From NCBI GenBank assembly GCA_029211145.1, contig JARGEQ010000040.1:62001-126000 (forward strand): a DNA stretch of 64,000 nucleotides, written 5' to 3'. The notes beneath the pieces were generated by a model. The model was given only the letters and a program-made list of their open reading frames with translations. It had not been told where the DNA came from and searched no databases. The stretch is from Marinimicrococcus flavescens. Lineage in GTDB: Bacteria > Pseudomonadota > Alphaproteobacteria > Geminicoccales > Geminicoccaceae. A program made the position numbers and the translations under genes. Shown piece by piece: positions 1 through 9,744 of the stretch (positions within the stretch are counted from its first letter, which is position 1; each line of letters opens with the position of its first letter).

Positions 1-390
1 GGCCGGCACCGCGCGCTGCATCGCCTCGCCGCGCAGGCGCAGCAGCCGCGCCGCCTCGCCGACACTGATCGCGCCGGCGGCGGCAAGGGCGCTGTACTCG
101 CCCAGCGAATGGCCGGCCACATAGTCGACCGCCTCGCCGAGCCTGCAGCCGAGCGCCGCCTCCAGCGCCCGCACCGCTGCGAGCGAGGTCGCCATCAGGG
201 CGGGCTGGGCGTTGCGGGTCAGGGTCAGCTCCTCGGCCGGCCCCTCGAAGATCAGAAGCGAGAGCTTCTCGCCCAGCGCCTCGTCGACCTCGGCGAAGAC
301 CTCGCGCGCCGCGGGGATCTGGTCGTGGAGCGCGCGCCCCATGCCGACCTGCTGGGAGCCCTGCCCCGGGAACACGGCGATGCGCTTCAT
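1..390 (-). CDS. fabD: Malonyl-CoA:ACP transacylase (FabD), N-terminal part, cut by the window edge
   Basis: FabD moves malonyl groups from CoA to acyl carrier protein, the first committed loading step of type II fatty-acid synthesis in the cytoplasm. Only the first 130 residues lie in the window; the rest runs off the left edge. The family's GQGSQ motif is at residues 9-13 and the nucleophile elbow GHSLGEY at 93-99, with Ser95 as the catalytic serine. The ATG gives the usual N-terminus directly before the GQGSQ strand. The gene is divergent from rpsF, and a TTGACA-N16-TATGAG promoter lies about 50 bp upstream. Confidence 0.95.
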   Translation of the reverse strand, partial: MKRIAVFPGQGSQQVGMGRALHDQIPAAREVFAEVDEALGEKLSLLIFEGPAEELTLTRNAQPALMATSLAAVRALEAALGCRLGEAVDYVAGHSLGEYSALAAAGAISVGEAARLLRLRGEAMQRAVPA

Positions 391-436
391 TATAAAGTGC
401 TACCCTTCGCGCTGGCTTCGGCCTAAAACCCGGTTG

Positions 437-464
437 CTCATAACCGCCGAGCCCTCCCTGTCAA
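437..464 (-). promoter_or_regulatory. Predicted sigma70-type promoter of fabD
   Basis: On the minus strand TTGACA (459-464) is followed after 16 bp by TATGAG (437-442). The -35 box is perfect and the -10 box matches four of six positions. It lies about 50 bp upstream of the fabD start and points toward it. Confidence 0.5.
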
Positions 465-470
465 GCGGGC

Positions 471-498
471 TTGCGGGGGTTTGGCTTTTCTGTATAGT
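471..498 (+). promoter_or_regulatory. Predicted sigma70-type promoter of the rpsF operon
   Basis: TTGCGG (471-476) and TATAGT (493-498) are separated by 16 bp, about 135 bp upstream of the rpsF start. It points away from the fabD promoter, so the two operons share one divergent control region. The leader of over 100 nt leaves room for ribosomal-protein autoregulation, but no specific structure was recognised. Confidence 0.5.
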
Positions 499-632
499 CC
501 GCGACCTGCTTCCGCGCGGTACCGCGCCGCCGCTGCGGCCGTGGCGTGGTGCCTGAATCACGGGATCCGTCGATATTGGGTCGGCGGTGCCTTTTGGTGT
601 GTTTGCGGAAAACCTGGGAGACAACGGCAGCA

Positions 633-1007
633 ATGCCCTTCTACGAGCATACGCTGATCGCCCGCCCCGATCTGTCGGGTCAGCAGGCGCAGGCGCTCGC
701 CGAGACGTTTGGCCAGCTGGTCAGCGAGAACGGCGGCCAGGTCGTCAAGACCGAGTACTGGGGTCTGCGGAACCTCGCCTATCGCGTCCGGAAGAACCGG
801 AAGGGCCACTACCTGCACCTCAACGTCGAGGCGCCGGCCGAGGCCATTGCGGAACTCGAGCGCAACGAGCGGATCAACGAGGACGTTCTGCGCTACCTGA
901 CGGTCAAGGTCGAAGCTCTCGAGGAAGGTCCCTCGGCGGTGATGCAGGCCAAGGCCAGCCGCGACGAGCGCGGCCGCCGCGACCGCGACTTCCGCGACAG
1001 GGGTTGA
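633..1007 (+). CDS. rpsF: 30S ribosomal protein S6
   Basis: S6 binds 16S rRNA in the 30S platform together with S18. The 124-residue product starts [14 protein letters not shown], the standard S6 opening, and carries the family's ENGG and [13 protein letters not shown] segments around residues 30-60. The C-terminus is a charged Arg/Asp tail. The frame is open further upstream, but the ATG at 633 has a GGGAG about 12 nt before it and matches family N-termini. It is the first gene of rpsF-rpsR-DUF2232-rplI; rpsR begins 8 nt after the stop. Confidence 0.96.
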   Translation: MPFYEHTLIARPDLSGQQAQALAETFGQLVSENGGQVVKTEYWGLRNLAYRVRKNRKGHYLHLNVEAPAEAIAELERNERINEDVLRYLTVKVEALEEGPSAVMQAKASRDERGRRDRDFRDRG

Positions 1008-1015
1008 GAGAGACG

Positions 1016-1369
1016 ATGACCGAGGAACGCGAGAACCAGCCGCAGGCCCGCGAAGAGCGCGGTGCGCAGGGCGGTGGCGGCTATGACCGTGACCGTGGCG
1101 GCGACCGTCGCCGTCCGTCCGGCAACGAGCCGCCGAACATCACCATCCGGCGCCCGTTCTTCCGCCGGCGCAAGACGAGTCCGTTCGCGCACGCCGACGC
1201 GCCGCAGATCGACTATAAGGACATCAAGCTGCTCCAGCGGTTCGTCTCGGAGCGCGGCAAGATCGTCCCGCGTCGGATCACCGCGGTGACCGCCAAGGAG
1301 CAGCGTGCGCTGGCCAAGGCGATCAAGCGGGCGCGCGAGCTCGCCCTCCTGCCCTACGTGGCGCACTGA
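1016..1369 (+). CDS. rpsR: 30S ribosomal protein S18 with an acidic/Gly-rich N-terminal extension
   Basis: S18 pairs with S6 on the 30S platform. The conserved core starts near residue 45 ([13 protein letters not shown]) and includes [19 protein letters not shown] and the basic C-terminus ending LLPYVAH. At 117 residues it is longer than the usual 75-90 because of a roughly 40-residue low-complexity extension rich in Glu, Arg, Gly and Asp. The ATG at 1016 is preceded by GAGAGA. A later start would drop the extension, but no good downstream ribosome site was seen. Confidence 0.95.
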   Translation: MTEERENQPQAREERGAQGGGGYDRDRGGDRRRPSGNEPPNITIRRPFFRRRKTSPFAHADAPQIDYKDIKLLQRFVSERGKIVPRRITAVTAKEQRALAKAIKRARELALLPYVAH

Positions 1370-1390
1370 CGCTCAACCGAGTATCGATCC

Positions 1391-2308
1391 ATGGGCCGGG
1401 CGGCTGCGTTCACGGCGCTGGCGGGTCTCGCTAGCGCCACGCTGTTCCTGTCGCTGGTCTTCGGCGCGACCGGCGCCCCCGCCCTGTTCTATTTCGTCCA
1501 GCTGCCCCTGCTCATCACGGGTTTCGGCCTGGGATTTCAGGCGGCAGCGGCGGCGGCGGCCGGGGCGGGCCTGCTGATCACCTTGCTGGGTGATGTGGTG
1601 CTGCTGGGCGTCTTCGTCGCGGTCGAGGTGGTTCCCGTGCTCCTTCTGGTGCACGCGGCGCTGCTCTGGCGCGCGCGCGAGGACGGCGGCAGGGAGTGGT
1701 TTCCGGCAGGTGCCATGCTCGGCCGGCTGGTGCTCTACGTGCTGATTGCCGGCGGCGCGGCCCTGCTCTGGCTCGATGCCCGCTCGGGCGGGCTCGGACT
1801 GCTGTTCGGCGAGCTTGCGGACGAGCTTGCGAACCACGCCGGCGATCCGGCGCTGGGTGCGCGGCTGGCTTCGGCACTCGCCGGTGCATCGGTTTGGCTG
1901 CCGGGCGTGGCGGCGCTGTCGCTTGCTGCGATGGCGCTGCTCAACGCCCTTGTGGCCCAGCTCGTGATGGTGCGCGCCGGCCGGGCCCTGCGGCCCTCGC
2001 CCGACATCGTTGCCTTCGAGGTACCGTCCTGGTGCCTCCCCGGCGCGGTGGTGGGCGCGCTGGCGCTGCTGCTCGGCGGCGAGCCGCTCGCCCATCTGGG
2101 CGGATTGGCCCTGCTGCTGTGCGGGCTGCCGTTCCTGTTCCAGGGCCTCGCGGTGATCCACGCGCTGGTCCGTCGGCGCGCCTCGGGTCGCGCGCCGCTG
2201 GTGATGGTCTATCTTCTTCTGGTGCTGTTCAGCTGGCCGCTTCTTCCGGGGGTAGCCCTTCTCGGGCTCGTCGAGAGCTGGGCCGGCCTGCGGCGCCGAT
2301 TTGCCTGA
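1391..2308 (+). CDS. DUF2232 family multipass membrane protein
   Basis: A 305-residue hydrophobic protein with about eight predicted membrane segments, no signal peptide and no catalytic motif. Its position between rpsR and rplI and its profile (Ala/Leu/Gly-rich helices throughout) match the DUF2232 proteins that alphaproteobacteria keep in this operon. Their function is unknown. It starts 21 nt after rpsR, and rplI starts 12 nt after its stop, so it is almost certainly cotranscribed with the ribosomal genes. The family call rests on length, topology and context, not on an alignment. Confidence 0.8.
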   Translation: MGRAAAFTALAGLASATLFLSLVFGATGAPALFYFVQLPLLITGFGLGFQAAAAAAAGAGLLITLLGDVVLLGVFVAVEVVPVLLLVHAALLWRAREDGGREWFPAGAMLGRLVLYVLIAGGAALLWLDARSGGLGLLFGELADELANHAGDPALGARLASALAGASVWLPGVAALSLAAMALLNALVAQLVMVRAGRALRPSPDIVAFEVPSWCLPGAVVGALALLLGGEPLAHLGGLALLLCGLPFLFQGLAVIHALVRRRASGRAPLVMVYLLLVLFSWPLLPGVALLGLVESWAGLRRRFA

Positions 2309-2320
2309 TCGGAGGTCAAC

Positions 2321-2878
2321 ATGCAGGTCATCCTTCTCGAACGCGTTCCCAAGCTCGGCCAGATGGGCGAGATCGTCGCCGTCAAGGACGGCTTCGCCCG
2401 GAACTTTCTCATCCCCAAGGGCAAGGCGCTGCGCGCCACCGAGCGGGCCAAGCAGGATTTCGACAAGCGCCGCCAGCAGCTCGAGACCCAGAACCTCGAG
2501 CGCCGTGAGGAGGCCGAGAAGATCCGGCAGGAGATCGCCGGCCGCTCGGTGGTGATTCTCCGGCAGGCCAGCGAGAGCCGGCATCTCTACGGCTCGGTCT
2601 CCAGCCGCGACATCGCCGCCGCCTTCACCGACGAGGGCGTCAGCATCGAGCGCGCACAGGTCGTTCTCGACCAGCCGCTCAAGATGCTGGGCGTTCACGA
2701 GGTCACTGTGGCGTTGCACCCCGAGGTCGAGGTGACGCTGGTGGTGAACATCGCGCGGACCGTCGAGGAGGCCGAGGTCCAGGCCGGGCGTGCCCAGCCG
2801 GTGAGCCACGACGACGAGGCCGAGGAAAGCGTGGCTGCCGAGGAAGGCGCCGAGACGGCACCAGCCCTCGAGGGCTGA
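2321..2878 (+). CDS. rplI: 50S ribosomal protein L9
   Basis: L9 binds 23S rRNA through its N-terminal domain and reaches out across the 50S surface. Residues 1-50 carry the L9 signature ([16 protein letters not shown], then [16 protein letters not shown]). The long connecting helix and C-terminal domain ([11 protein letters not shown]) follow. At 185 residues it exceeds the usual 150 because of a Glu/Ala-rich acidic tail. It is the last gene of the ribosomal operon. A GGAGG sits about 8 nt before the ATG. Confidence 0.96.
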   Translation: MQVILLERVPKLGQMGEIVAVKDGFARNFLIPKGKALRATERAKQDFDKRRQQLETQNLERREEAEKIRQEIAGRSVVILRQASESRHLYGSVSSRDIAAAFTDEGVSIERAQVVLDQPLKMLGVHEVTVALHPEVEVTLVVNIARTVEEAEVQAGRAQPVSHDDEAEESVAAEEGAETAPALEG

Positions 2879-2995
2879 TTTCCAGCCGACGCTGGCAACC
2901 GGCGGGCTGACCGCCTATCCTCTTGCGAAGTACGTTTCGGGCACGAGAACGGGCACACCGCCCCGCCGTCTTGCCCCGAGATCGCGGAGCACGGG

Positions 2996-3679
2996 ATGGC
3001 GACACGCAAACCGGAAGCCGGCGCCGGCAACGGCGACAACGTCGCGGTGGTGAAGAAGTACGCCAACCGGCGGCTCTACAACACCGCGACGAGTTGCTAC
3101 GTCACGCTCGAAGAGCTGTGCCACATGGTGCGAAACGGCGAGGAATTCGTCGTCTACGACGCCAAATCGGGTGAGGACATCACCCGCTCGGTCCTCACCC
3201 AGATCATCCTCGACGAGGACAGCAAGGGCCGGAACCTCCTGCCCATCGGCTTCCTCAGGCAGGTGATCGGCTACTACGACGACAATCTGCACGCCTTCCT
3301 GCCGCGCTATCTGGAGCTCTCCATGGAGAACTTCGCGCGGCACCAGGACCAGATGCGGTCCTACATGGAAGACACGTTCGGCCGCTTCTTCCCCGTGAGC
3401 CAGTTCGAGGACATGGCGCGCCAGAACATGGCGATGTTCCAGCGCGCGGCCAGCATGTTCCAGCCCTTCCCGGGGAGCGAGTCCGGTGGCGGACAGGAAG
3501 CCCCCTCACGGCCGGCCCGTGAGGCGGCGCCGAGCGCCAGCGCTCCGCCGGCCGGCCCGTCGCAGGATCTGGGCAACGAGATGCGCGAGCTCAAGACCCG
3601 GATGCACGAGCTGCAACGCCAGCTCGAGCAGCTGGACAAGGCTGCATCCCGCACGCCCGTCGCCGAGAAGGGCAAGTAG
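2996..3679 (+). CDS. phaR: Polyhydroxyalkanoate synthesis regulator PhaR
   Basis: PhaR represses PHA granule genes and binds both DNA and the polymer. Residues 18-80 form the PHB/PHA accumulation DNA-binding domain (VKKYANRRLYNT, then YVTLEEL and FVVYDAKSGEDITRSVL). The following PHB_acc segment (FLRQVIGYYDDNLHAFLPRYLE) is complete. Residues 165-190 are a Pro/Ala linker, and the C-terminus (MRELKTRMHELQRQLEQL) predicts a short coiled coil. It is monocistronic, with no phaC, phaA or phaB in the window. A long hairpin follows, facing the convergent ldtR-like gene. Confidence 0.93.
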   Translation: MATRKPEAGAGNGDNVAVVKKYANRRLYNTATSCYVTLEELCHMVRNGEEFVVYDAKSGEDITRSVLTQIILDEDSKGRNLLPIGFLRQVIGYYDDNLHAFLPRYLELSMENFARHQDQMRSYMEDTFGRFFPVSQFEDMARQNMAMFQRAASMFQPFPGSESGGGQEAPSRPAREAAPSASAPPAGPSQDLGNEMRELKTRMHELQRQLEQLDKAASRTPVAEKGK

Positions 3680-3723
3680 GCCGGGACGCGCAGAGAGGCG
3701 GCAGCCGGCAGGGCCGGACACCC

Positions 3724-3757
3724 GGCCGGAGGGCGGCTGGCGACGCCCCCTCCGGCC
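3724..3757. terminator. Perfect 10-bp hairpin between convergent genes (bidirectional terminator)
   Basis: GGCCGGAGGG at 3724-3733 pairs perfectly with 3748-3757 around a 14-nt loop. It sits in the 84-bp gap between the phaR stop and the stop of the convergent MarR-type gene. It lacks a strong T-run, so the terminator role is inferred from position and stem strength. Confidence 0.55.
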
Positions 3758-3763
3758 TCGAGG

Positions 3764-4216
3764 TCAGCGGGTGAAGCTCACTAGGTTGCTCCAGAACCGC
3801 TCGAGGCTCATGAGCACGCTGTTGACCTGGCCGAGCTGCTCGGTCGAGGCGATTCGGCCCTCGATCTCCTCGGCGTTGCGGGCATAGAGCTGGTTGATCT
3901 TGGCGGTGAGCTCGAGCCCCTTGTCGGCCAGCCGCACGCGGGTCATCCGCCGGTCGTGGGCCGAGCGCTCCTGGATAAGGTAGCCGTTCTCGACCAGCTT
4001 CTTGACGTTGTAGGAAACGTTGGAGCCCAGATAATAGCCGCGCGCCGTGAGCTCGCCGACGGTCAGCTGGTCCTCGTTGATGTTGAAGAGGATCAAGGTC
4101 TGGACGTTGTTGATGTCCTCGACACCAAGCCGGTCCAACTCCGATTTGATGACGTCGAGAAAGCGCCGGTGCAGGCGCTCGATGAGGCGGGTGGTCTGGA
4201 GATACTGCTCTTTCAC
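3764..4216 (-). CDS. MarR-family winged-helix regulator, LdtR type
   Basis: A 150-residue MarR protein. The winged helix spans residues 35-105 (LTVGELTARGYYLGSNVSYNVKKL, then the wing around RSAHDRRMTRVRL), flanked by dimerisation helices. The phrase GYYLGSNVSYNVKKLVENGYL is typical of the alphaproteobacterial LdtR subgroup, which elsewhere controls cell-wall L,D-transpeptidase and stress genes. The start is a GTG with GAGG about 9 nt upstream. It lies 82 bp upstream of mmsB on the same strand, so it could also read into the valine operon or respond to it. Confidence 0.85.
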   Translation of the reverse strand: MKEQYLQTTRLIERLHRRFLDVIKSELDRLGVEDINNVQTLILFNINEDQLTVGELTARGYYLGSNVSYNVKKLVENGYLIQERSAHDRRMTRVRLADKGLELTAKINQLYARNAEEIEGRIASTEQLGQVNSVLMSLERFWSNLVSFTR

Positions 4217-4298
4217 TGGCTGCCTCGGGTGATGCGGTGGAAACGACGCACTTGTTATGGACGTCCGCGGGGACCAGCGTGGCCGTCGATGCTTGGCT

Positions 4299-5192
4299 TC
4301 ACTGCGTCGCTTCCTCCATCATCTGGATGATTGCAGAAAAATCCAGCGCTTCTTTTCCCTGCATCGCGAAAAGGTTGTATAACTGGTAAGCTTCAGCGCC
4401 TAGTGGCGTGGTTGCACCAACCGCCTGGGCCGCTTCCTGGGCAAGCCGCAGGTCCTTGCGCATCATCGCGGCGGTGAAGCCGGGCCGGTAGTCGCGGTTC
4501 GCCGGCGAGGACGGCACCGGCCCCGGCACCGGACAGTAGGAGGTGAGCGACCAGCACTGGCCCGAGGCCTTCGAGCTGATCTCGAACAGCTTTTGCCGGT
4601 CGAGACCGAGCCTTCCCGCCAGCGCCATGGCCTCGCACACCGAGATCATCTGGATGCCCAGCATCATGTTGTTGCAGATCTTGGCCGCCTGGCCCGCGCC
4701 GCTGTCGCCGGCGTGGATCACGGCGCGGCCCATCCGCTCGAGGACGGGCCGCGCCTGTTCGAAGGCGGCAGCCGGCCCGCCCACCATGAAGGTCAGCGAT
4801 CCCGCCTCCGCGCCGGCGACGCCGCCCGAGACCGGGGCGTCGAGCATCGCGTGGCCGCGCTCGCCTGCGGCCCTTGCGACCGCACGCGCGGTCTCGACGT
4901 CGATGGTCGAGCAGTCGACCAGCAGCGCCCCTTCCCGGGCCGAGGCCAGCACCCCGTTCTCGCCCTGGTAGGCAGCCCGCACATGCGCCCCTTCGGGCAG
5001 CATGGTCAGCACGACGTCCGCGCCGCCGACCGCATCGGCCAGCGAGGCGGCAGCGGTGCCGCCAGCCTCGGCCAGTGCCGCGCGGGCCGGCTCCGCCAGG
5101 TCGAAGCCGGCCACTGCATGGCCGGCCCTGACCAGGTTGCGGGCCATCGGTCCGCCCATGTTGCCGAGGCCGATGAAACCGATCCGCGCCAT
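4299..5192 (-). CDS. mmsB: 3-hydroxyisobutyrate dehydrogenase
   Basis: It oxidises 3-hydroxyisobutyrate to methylmalonate semialdehyde with NAD+ in valine degradation. The 297 residues are full length. The N-terminal Rossmann motif is IGFIGLGNMGGPMARNL (4-20), the substrate loop DAPVSGG is at 118-124, and the catalytic lysine is K171 in GQAAKICNN. A strong AAGGAGG precedes the ATG. It is the last gene of a three-gene valine operon, 56 bp after the hydrolase gene, so the cluster covers three successive steps. The next enzyme (mmsA) is not in the window. Confidence 0.93.
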   Translation of the reverse strand: MARIGFIGLGNMGGPMARNLVRAGHAVAGFDLAEPARAALAEAGGTAAASLADAVGGADVVLTMLPEGAHVRAAYQGENGVLASAREGALLVDCSTIDVETARAVARAAGERGHAMLDAPVSGGVAGAEAGSLTFMVGGPAAAFEQARPVLERMGRAVIHAGDSGAGQAAKICNNMMLGIQMISVCEAMALAGRLGLDRQKLFEISSKASGQCWSLTSYCPVPGPVPSSPANRDYRPGFTAAMMRKDLRLAQEAAQAVGATTPLGAEAYQLYNLFAMQGKEALDFSAIIQMMEEATQ

Positions 5193-5248
5193 GCTAGCCT
5201 CCTTCCAGGAACAAAGAGCCGGCAGGGGTCAAGCAGCCAGCCTCAGCG

Positions 5249-6331
5249 TCACACACCCTGCCAGTCGAAGGCCAGATCGCCCTGCGGCAGCGCTGCGAAA
5301 ACCTCCTCGATCGCGCCCTCGGGCACATCCTCGAGCCGGGCATGGGCCCAGCGCGGGTTCTTGTCCTTGTCGATGAGCAGGGCGCGGACTCCCTCGTAGA
5401 ACTCGCCGTTCTCGAGGAAGTGATGCACCATGCGGTACTCCATCGCCATGCAGGCATCGAAATCCAGCTCTGCGCCGCGCCGGAGCTGCGCATGGGTCAC
5501 GGCGGTGGCGAGCGGCGACTTCCTGCGGATCAGCGCTGCCTGCTCGTGCGCCCATCCGTCATCCTCGGCCTCGAGCGCCGCCACCGCCTGGGCGGCGCTG
5601 TCCGCCGCGAAGCAGCGGTCGATCAGCGCCCGCCGTTCGGCGAGCGGGGCCGGCTCCGGCGCCTCGCCGAACTCGGCCAGGGCGGCCTCGAGCTCGCCCG
5701 GCAGCTCGACGCCGCGGGCGGCAACGAGGCGCGCCTCCAGCTCCTCGAGCCGGTCGGAGGGCACGAAATGCGTGCCGATGCCGGCCCAGCGGCAGTCGGC
5801 GGCGTGCAGCCGCGCCCCGGTCAGCGCCATCCACGTGCCGCTGGCGCCCGGACAGCGCGGCAGGAAGTAGCTGCCGCCCACATCGGGGAAGAAGCCGATC
5901 CCCGTCTCGGGCATGGCGAAAAGGATGCGCTCGGTCAGCACGCGGTGCGTGCCGTGCACCGAGATCCCGACACCGCCGCCCATGGTCACCCCGTCGAGGA
6001 GCGAGATGTAGGGCTTGCCGAAATGCTTGATGCGCCAGTTCAGGCGGTACTCGTCGTGAAAGAAGGGGGTTGCCGCGCCGATTCCCTCCCGCCGGCAGAC
6101 CTCGTTCACCGTGCGCACGTCGCCACCGGCACAAAACGCCCGGCCCGGCGCCGGCTTGACCAGCACGGCCGCCACCTGCGGGTCGCGGTGCCACGCGGCG
6201 AGCTGGCGGCTCATCGCCACGACCATCTCGTGGCTCAGCGCGTTGAGCGCCTCCTGCCGGTCGAGAGTGATGATCCCCAGCGCCCCCTCACGGGTGCAGC
6301 GCAGCTCCGGCTTTTGCCTCGTCTCGGTCAT
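5249..6331 (-). CDS. 3-hydroxyisobutyryl-CoA hydrolase (HIBCH-type crotonase)
   Basis: This hydrolase releases CoA from 3-hydroxyisobutyryl-CoA in valine breakdown. The 360 residues have the crotonase fold plus the C-terminal extension of HIBCH. The CoA/oxyanion segments are FCAGGDVRTV near residue 60 and MGGGVGISVHG near 110. The catalytic Glu and Asp of human HIBCH are conserved in PETGIGFFPDVGG. The reading frame stays open upstream, but the ATG at 6331 lies 5 nt after the acyl-CoA dehydrogenase stop and gives a family-typical N-terminus. The operon partners support this over a plain enoyl-CoA hydratase. Confidence 0.92.
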   Translation of the reverse strand: MTETRQKPELRCTREGALGIITLDRQEALNALSHEMVVAMSRQLAAWHRDPQVAAVLVKPAPGRAFCAGGDVRTVNEVCRREGIGAATPFFHDEYRLNWRIKHFGKPYISLLDGVTMGGGVGISVHGTHRVLTERILFAMPETGIGFFPDVGGSYFLPRCPGASGTWMALTGARLHAADCRWAGIGTHFVPSDRLEELEARLVAARGVELPGELEAALAEFGEAPEPAPLAERRALIDRCFAADSAAQAVAALEAEDDGWAHEQAALIRRKSPLATAVTHAQLRRGAELDFDACMAMEYRMVHHFLENGEFYEGVRALLIDKDKNPRWAHARLEDVPEGAIEEVFAALPQGDLAFDWQGV

Positions 6332-6336
6332 TCGTC

Positions 6337-7479
6337 TCAGTCCGCCAGCAGCCGGCGGGCGATGATCAGCCGCATGATCTCGTTCGTCCCTTCCAGAATG
6401 CGGTGCACGCGCGCGTCGCGCAGGAACCGCTCGATCTCGTAGTCGCCGATATAGCCGTAGCCGCCGTGCAGCTGAAGCGCCTGATCGATGATGCCGAAGG
6501 CAAGATCGGTGGCGAGGCGTTTGGCCATGGCGCAGGCGATGCTGGCATCCGCAGCGCCCTGGTCGAGCTTCCAGGCCGCCCGCCAGACCATCAGCCGGGC
6601 CGCCTCCAGCTCGCTCGCCATGTCGGCCAGGCGAAACTGCGTGTTCTGGAAGTCGGCCAGCGCGCGGCCGAACTGGTGCCGTTCCTTCACATAGGCAAGG
6701 GTGCGCTCGAGACAGGCGCGCGCGGCCCCCAGCGAGCAGGCGGCGATGTTGACCCGCCCGCCGTCCAGCCCGCGCATCGCGATCCTGAAGCCCTCGCCCT
6801 CGGCCCCGAGGCGGTTGGAAGCCGGCACCCGGCACGCGTCGAAATTGACCATCGCAGTCGGCTGCGAATGCCAGCCGAGCTTCCTCTCGGGCGCGCCGAA
6901 GCCGAGGCCGGCTGTATCCTTCTCCACCAGCAGGCTGGAGATCCCCGACGGCCCCGCGCCCCCCGTACGGCACATGACGAGGTAGAGATCGGCCACGCCG
7001 GCGCCGGAGATGAAGGCCTTAGCCCCGTCCAGCACGTAGCTCTCCCCCTCGCGGCGCGCGCGGGTCCGCAGGCTTGCCGCGTCGGAGCCCGAGCCGGGCT
7101 CGGTGAGGCAATAGCTGGCGAGCCGTTCCATGCTCAGGAGAGACGGCAGGAAGCGGTCCTTGAGCGGCGCGTCGGCAAAGGCGTCGACCATCCACGCCAC
7201 CATGTTGTGGATCGAGAGATAGGCGGCGGTCGAGGTGCAGCCGGCGGCGAGCTCCTCGAAGACGATGGCGGCGTCGAGCCGGCCGAGCCCGCTGCCGCCG
7301 ACCTCCTCGCCCACATAGATGCCGGCCATGCCGAGCGCCGCGGCCGCACGCAGCGTGTCGACGGGAAAGACGTGCTCCTCGTCCCAGCGCGCGGCATGGG
7401 GGGCCAGCTCGCGCCTCGAGAACTCGCGCGCCATCTCCTGCAGCGCCCGCTGCTCCTCGCCGGGCTCGAAGCTCACCAT
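6337..7479 (-). CDS. Acyl-CoA dehydrogenase, probably isobutyryl-CoA dehydrogenase
   Basis: A 380-residue FAD enzyme that inserts the alpha,beta double bond into a short branched acyl-CoA. The N-terminal helical domain is followed by the FAD loop YCLTEPGSGSDAASL (~130-144), ISGAG, and the C-terminal domain ending LEGTNEIMRLIIARRLL. The Glu of EGTNE is the catalytic base position. LHGGYGYIGDYEIERFLRD is the standard C-terminal signature. The AYLSIHNM segment resembles ACAD8, and the two downstream valine enzymes support isobutyryl-CoA as substrate. It is the first gene of the operon, divergent from hemB. Confidence 0.9.
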   Translation of the reverse strand: MVSFEPGEEQRALQEMAREFSRRELAPHAARWDEEHVFPVDTLRAAAALGMAGIYVGEEVGGSGLGRLDAAIVFEELAAGCTSTAAYLSIHNMVAWMVDAFADAPLKDRFLPSLLSMERLASYCLTEPGSGSDAASLRTRARREGESYVLDGAKAFISGAGVADLYLVMCRTGGAGPSGISSLLVEKDTAGLGFGAPERKLGWHSQPTAMVNFDACRVPASNRLGAEGEGFRIAMRGLDGGRVNIAACSLGAARACLERTLAYVKERHQFGRALADFQNTQFRLADMASELEAARLMVWRAAWKLDQGAADASIACAMAKRLATDLAFGIIDQALQLHGGYGYIGDYEIERFLRDARVHRILEGTNEIMRLIIARRLLAD

Positions 7480-7632
7480 GGCAGCAGCCTCCGATGACGG
7501 CACCGGCACCCAGCGGGAAGGGACGCCGGCCCTGGTCCGAAGGGCGAGGATGGCGACGCCGTGTCGCGGCGGCAAGGGGGTCGCGGGAGCGGCGGTTGCG
7601 GCCCGTGCCGCGGAGGAGTAACGGTCCGGTAG

Positions 7633-8685
<1,053 letters not shown>

Positions 8686-8718
8686 GCGGCGCCGCGCGTT
8701 GCCCGGCGGCGACACCCC

Positions 8719-8896
8719 GCAAGGCGCTGCGCAGGGCTTCTGCTCTACTGTCCCGGTCCGTGGCGGCGACGCATGGCCACGGCCGCGGAGGGCTGCGCAG
8801 CTCCATCGCCTGCTCCATCACGGCCACCGATGTCCCGGGCGGAGCCTGGAAGCGAGCGGAAAACGAAAGAAGGCCGCGCGCAGCGCCCGCGGCCTT
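8719..8896. repeat. Inverted pair of the dispersed GC-palindrome/T-tail repeat
   Basis: Copy one, on the plus strand at 8719-8750, contains GCAAGGCGCTGCGC followed by a pyrimidine-rich tail. Copy two, on the minus strand at about 8857-8896, reads GGCGCTGCGCGCGGCC and then a T-rich tail. The tails face each other. The pair lies between the convergent hemB and hydrolase genes, the position of a two-way terminator or REP pair. The same motif recurs near 9.85, 10.2, 39.0, 39.4, 48.6, 48.9, 49.7, 56.8 and 61.5 kb. Confidence 0.6.
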
Positions 8897-8901
8897 TCCG
8901 C

Positions 8902-9744
8902 TCAGCTCTCGAGAAACTCGCGCACCGTGCTGATTTGGTCCTCGGCCATGAGGGCCGGGGCGTGGCCGACGCCCTCGAAGGTGACGAGGCGGGCGCCGGG
9001 GCCGCGGCGGGTCATCTCCTCCGCGACCTCGGCGGGGAGCAGCAGGCTGGAGGCGCCGCGCAGCACCATGACGGGTGCCGCGATGCGGTCCCAGCGCTCC
9101 CACATGTCGGTGTCCTCGCCGGTGGTCTCGGCAAAGGGAACACGGATCGCCGGGTCGTAGTGCAGCCGCCAGGAGCCCTCCTCGCGGCGCGCGCTGTGCA
9201 GGGCCAGATGGCGCCACTGCGCTTCGTGGAGCGGCCCGAAGCCGGCGTGGATCAGCCGCAGATGCTGCTCGAGATCGCCAAGGCTGGCGAAGGCCAGATC
9301 GAGCCCCAGATAGGTGCGGATCGGTGCTGCGGCGGCAGCGGGAACGAGCGGGCCGATATCGTTGAGGAGGAGGCGGCGCACCGGGCTGCCCTCGCCGCTC
9401 GCCACCAGCATGCCGATGATGCCGCCCATCGAGGTGCCGATCCAGTCGACCTGGTCGAGCGCCATCCGCTCCATGAAGCAGCGGATCTGCCGGGCATAGG
9501 TATGCGGCTCGTAGCGGCGCGGATCGTCGAGCCAGTCGCTGAGCCCGCGGCCGGCCACGTCGACGCACACCACCCGCGCGCCGCCTCGCGCAAGGGCGCC
9601 TGCGATCATGTCGAAATCGCGCGCGTTGCGGGTCAGGCCGTGCACGCAGAGTACGGCGCGGCGGGCCTCCGGGTCGCCCCACTCGGTGAATCCCAGCGCC
9701 AGATCGCCGAACTCGCCGCCCAGCCCAATCCGTCCTGCACGCAT
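8902..9744 (-). CDS. Alpha/beta-fold hydrolase
   Basis: A 280-residue serine hydrolase of unknown substrate. The oxyanion stretch CVHGLTRNARDFD is near residue 33. The nucleophile elbow is GTSMGG near residue 105, with Ser as nucleophile. The acid is a late Asp and the catalytic His lies in VGHAPALM near the C-terminus. No signal peptide, so it is cytoplasmic. A GTG lies one codon before the ATG chosen here. It is monocistronic and convergent with hemB. The fold is certain; esterase, lactonase or dehalogenase-like activities cannot be separated by sequence alone. Confidence 0.85.
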   Translation of the reverse strand: MRAGRIGLGGEFGDLALGFTEWGDPEARRAVLCVHGLTRNARDFDMIAGALARGGARVVCVDVAGRGLSDWLDDPRRYEPHTYARQIRCFMERMALDQVDWIGTSMGGIIGMLVASGEGSPVRRLLLNDIGPLVPAAAAAPIRTYLGLDLAFASLGDLEQHLRLIHAGFGPLHEAQWRHLALHSARREEGSWRLHYDPAIRVPFAETTGEDTDMWERWDRIAAPVMVLRGASSLLLPAEVAEEMTRRGPGARLVTFEGVGHAPALMAEDQISTVREFLES

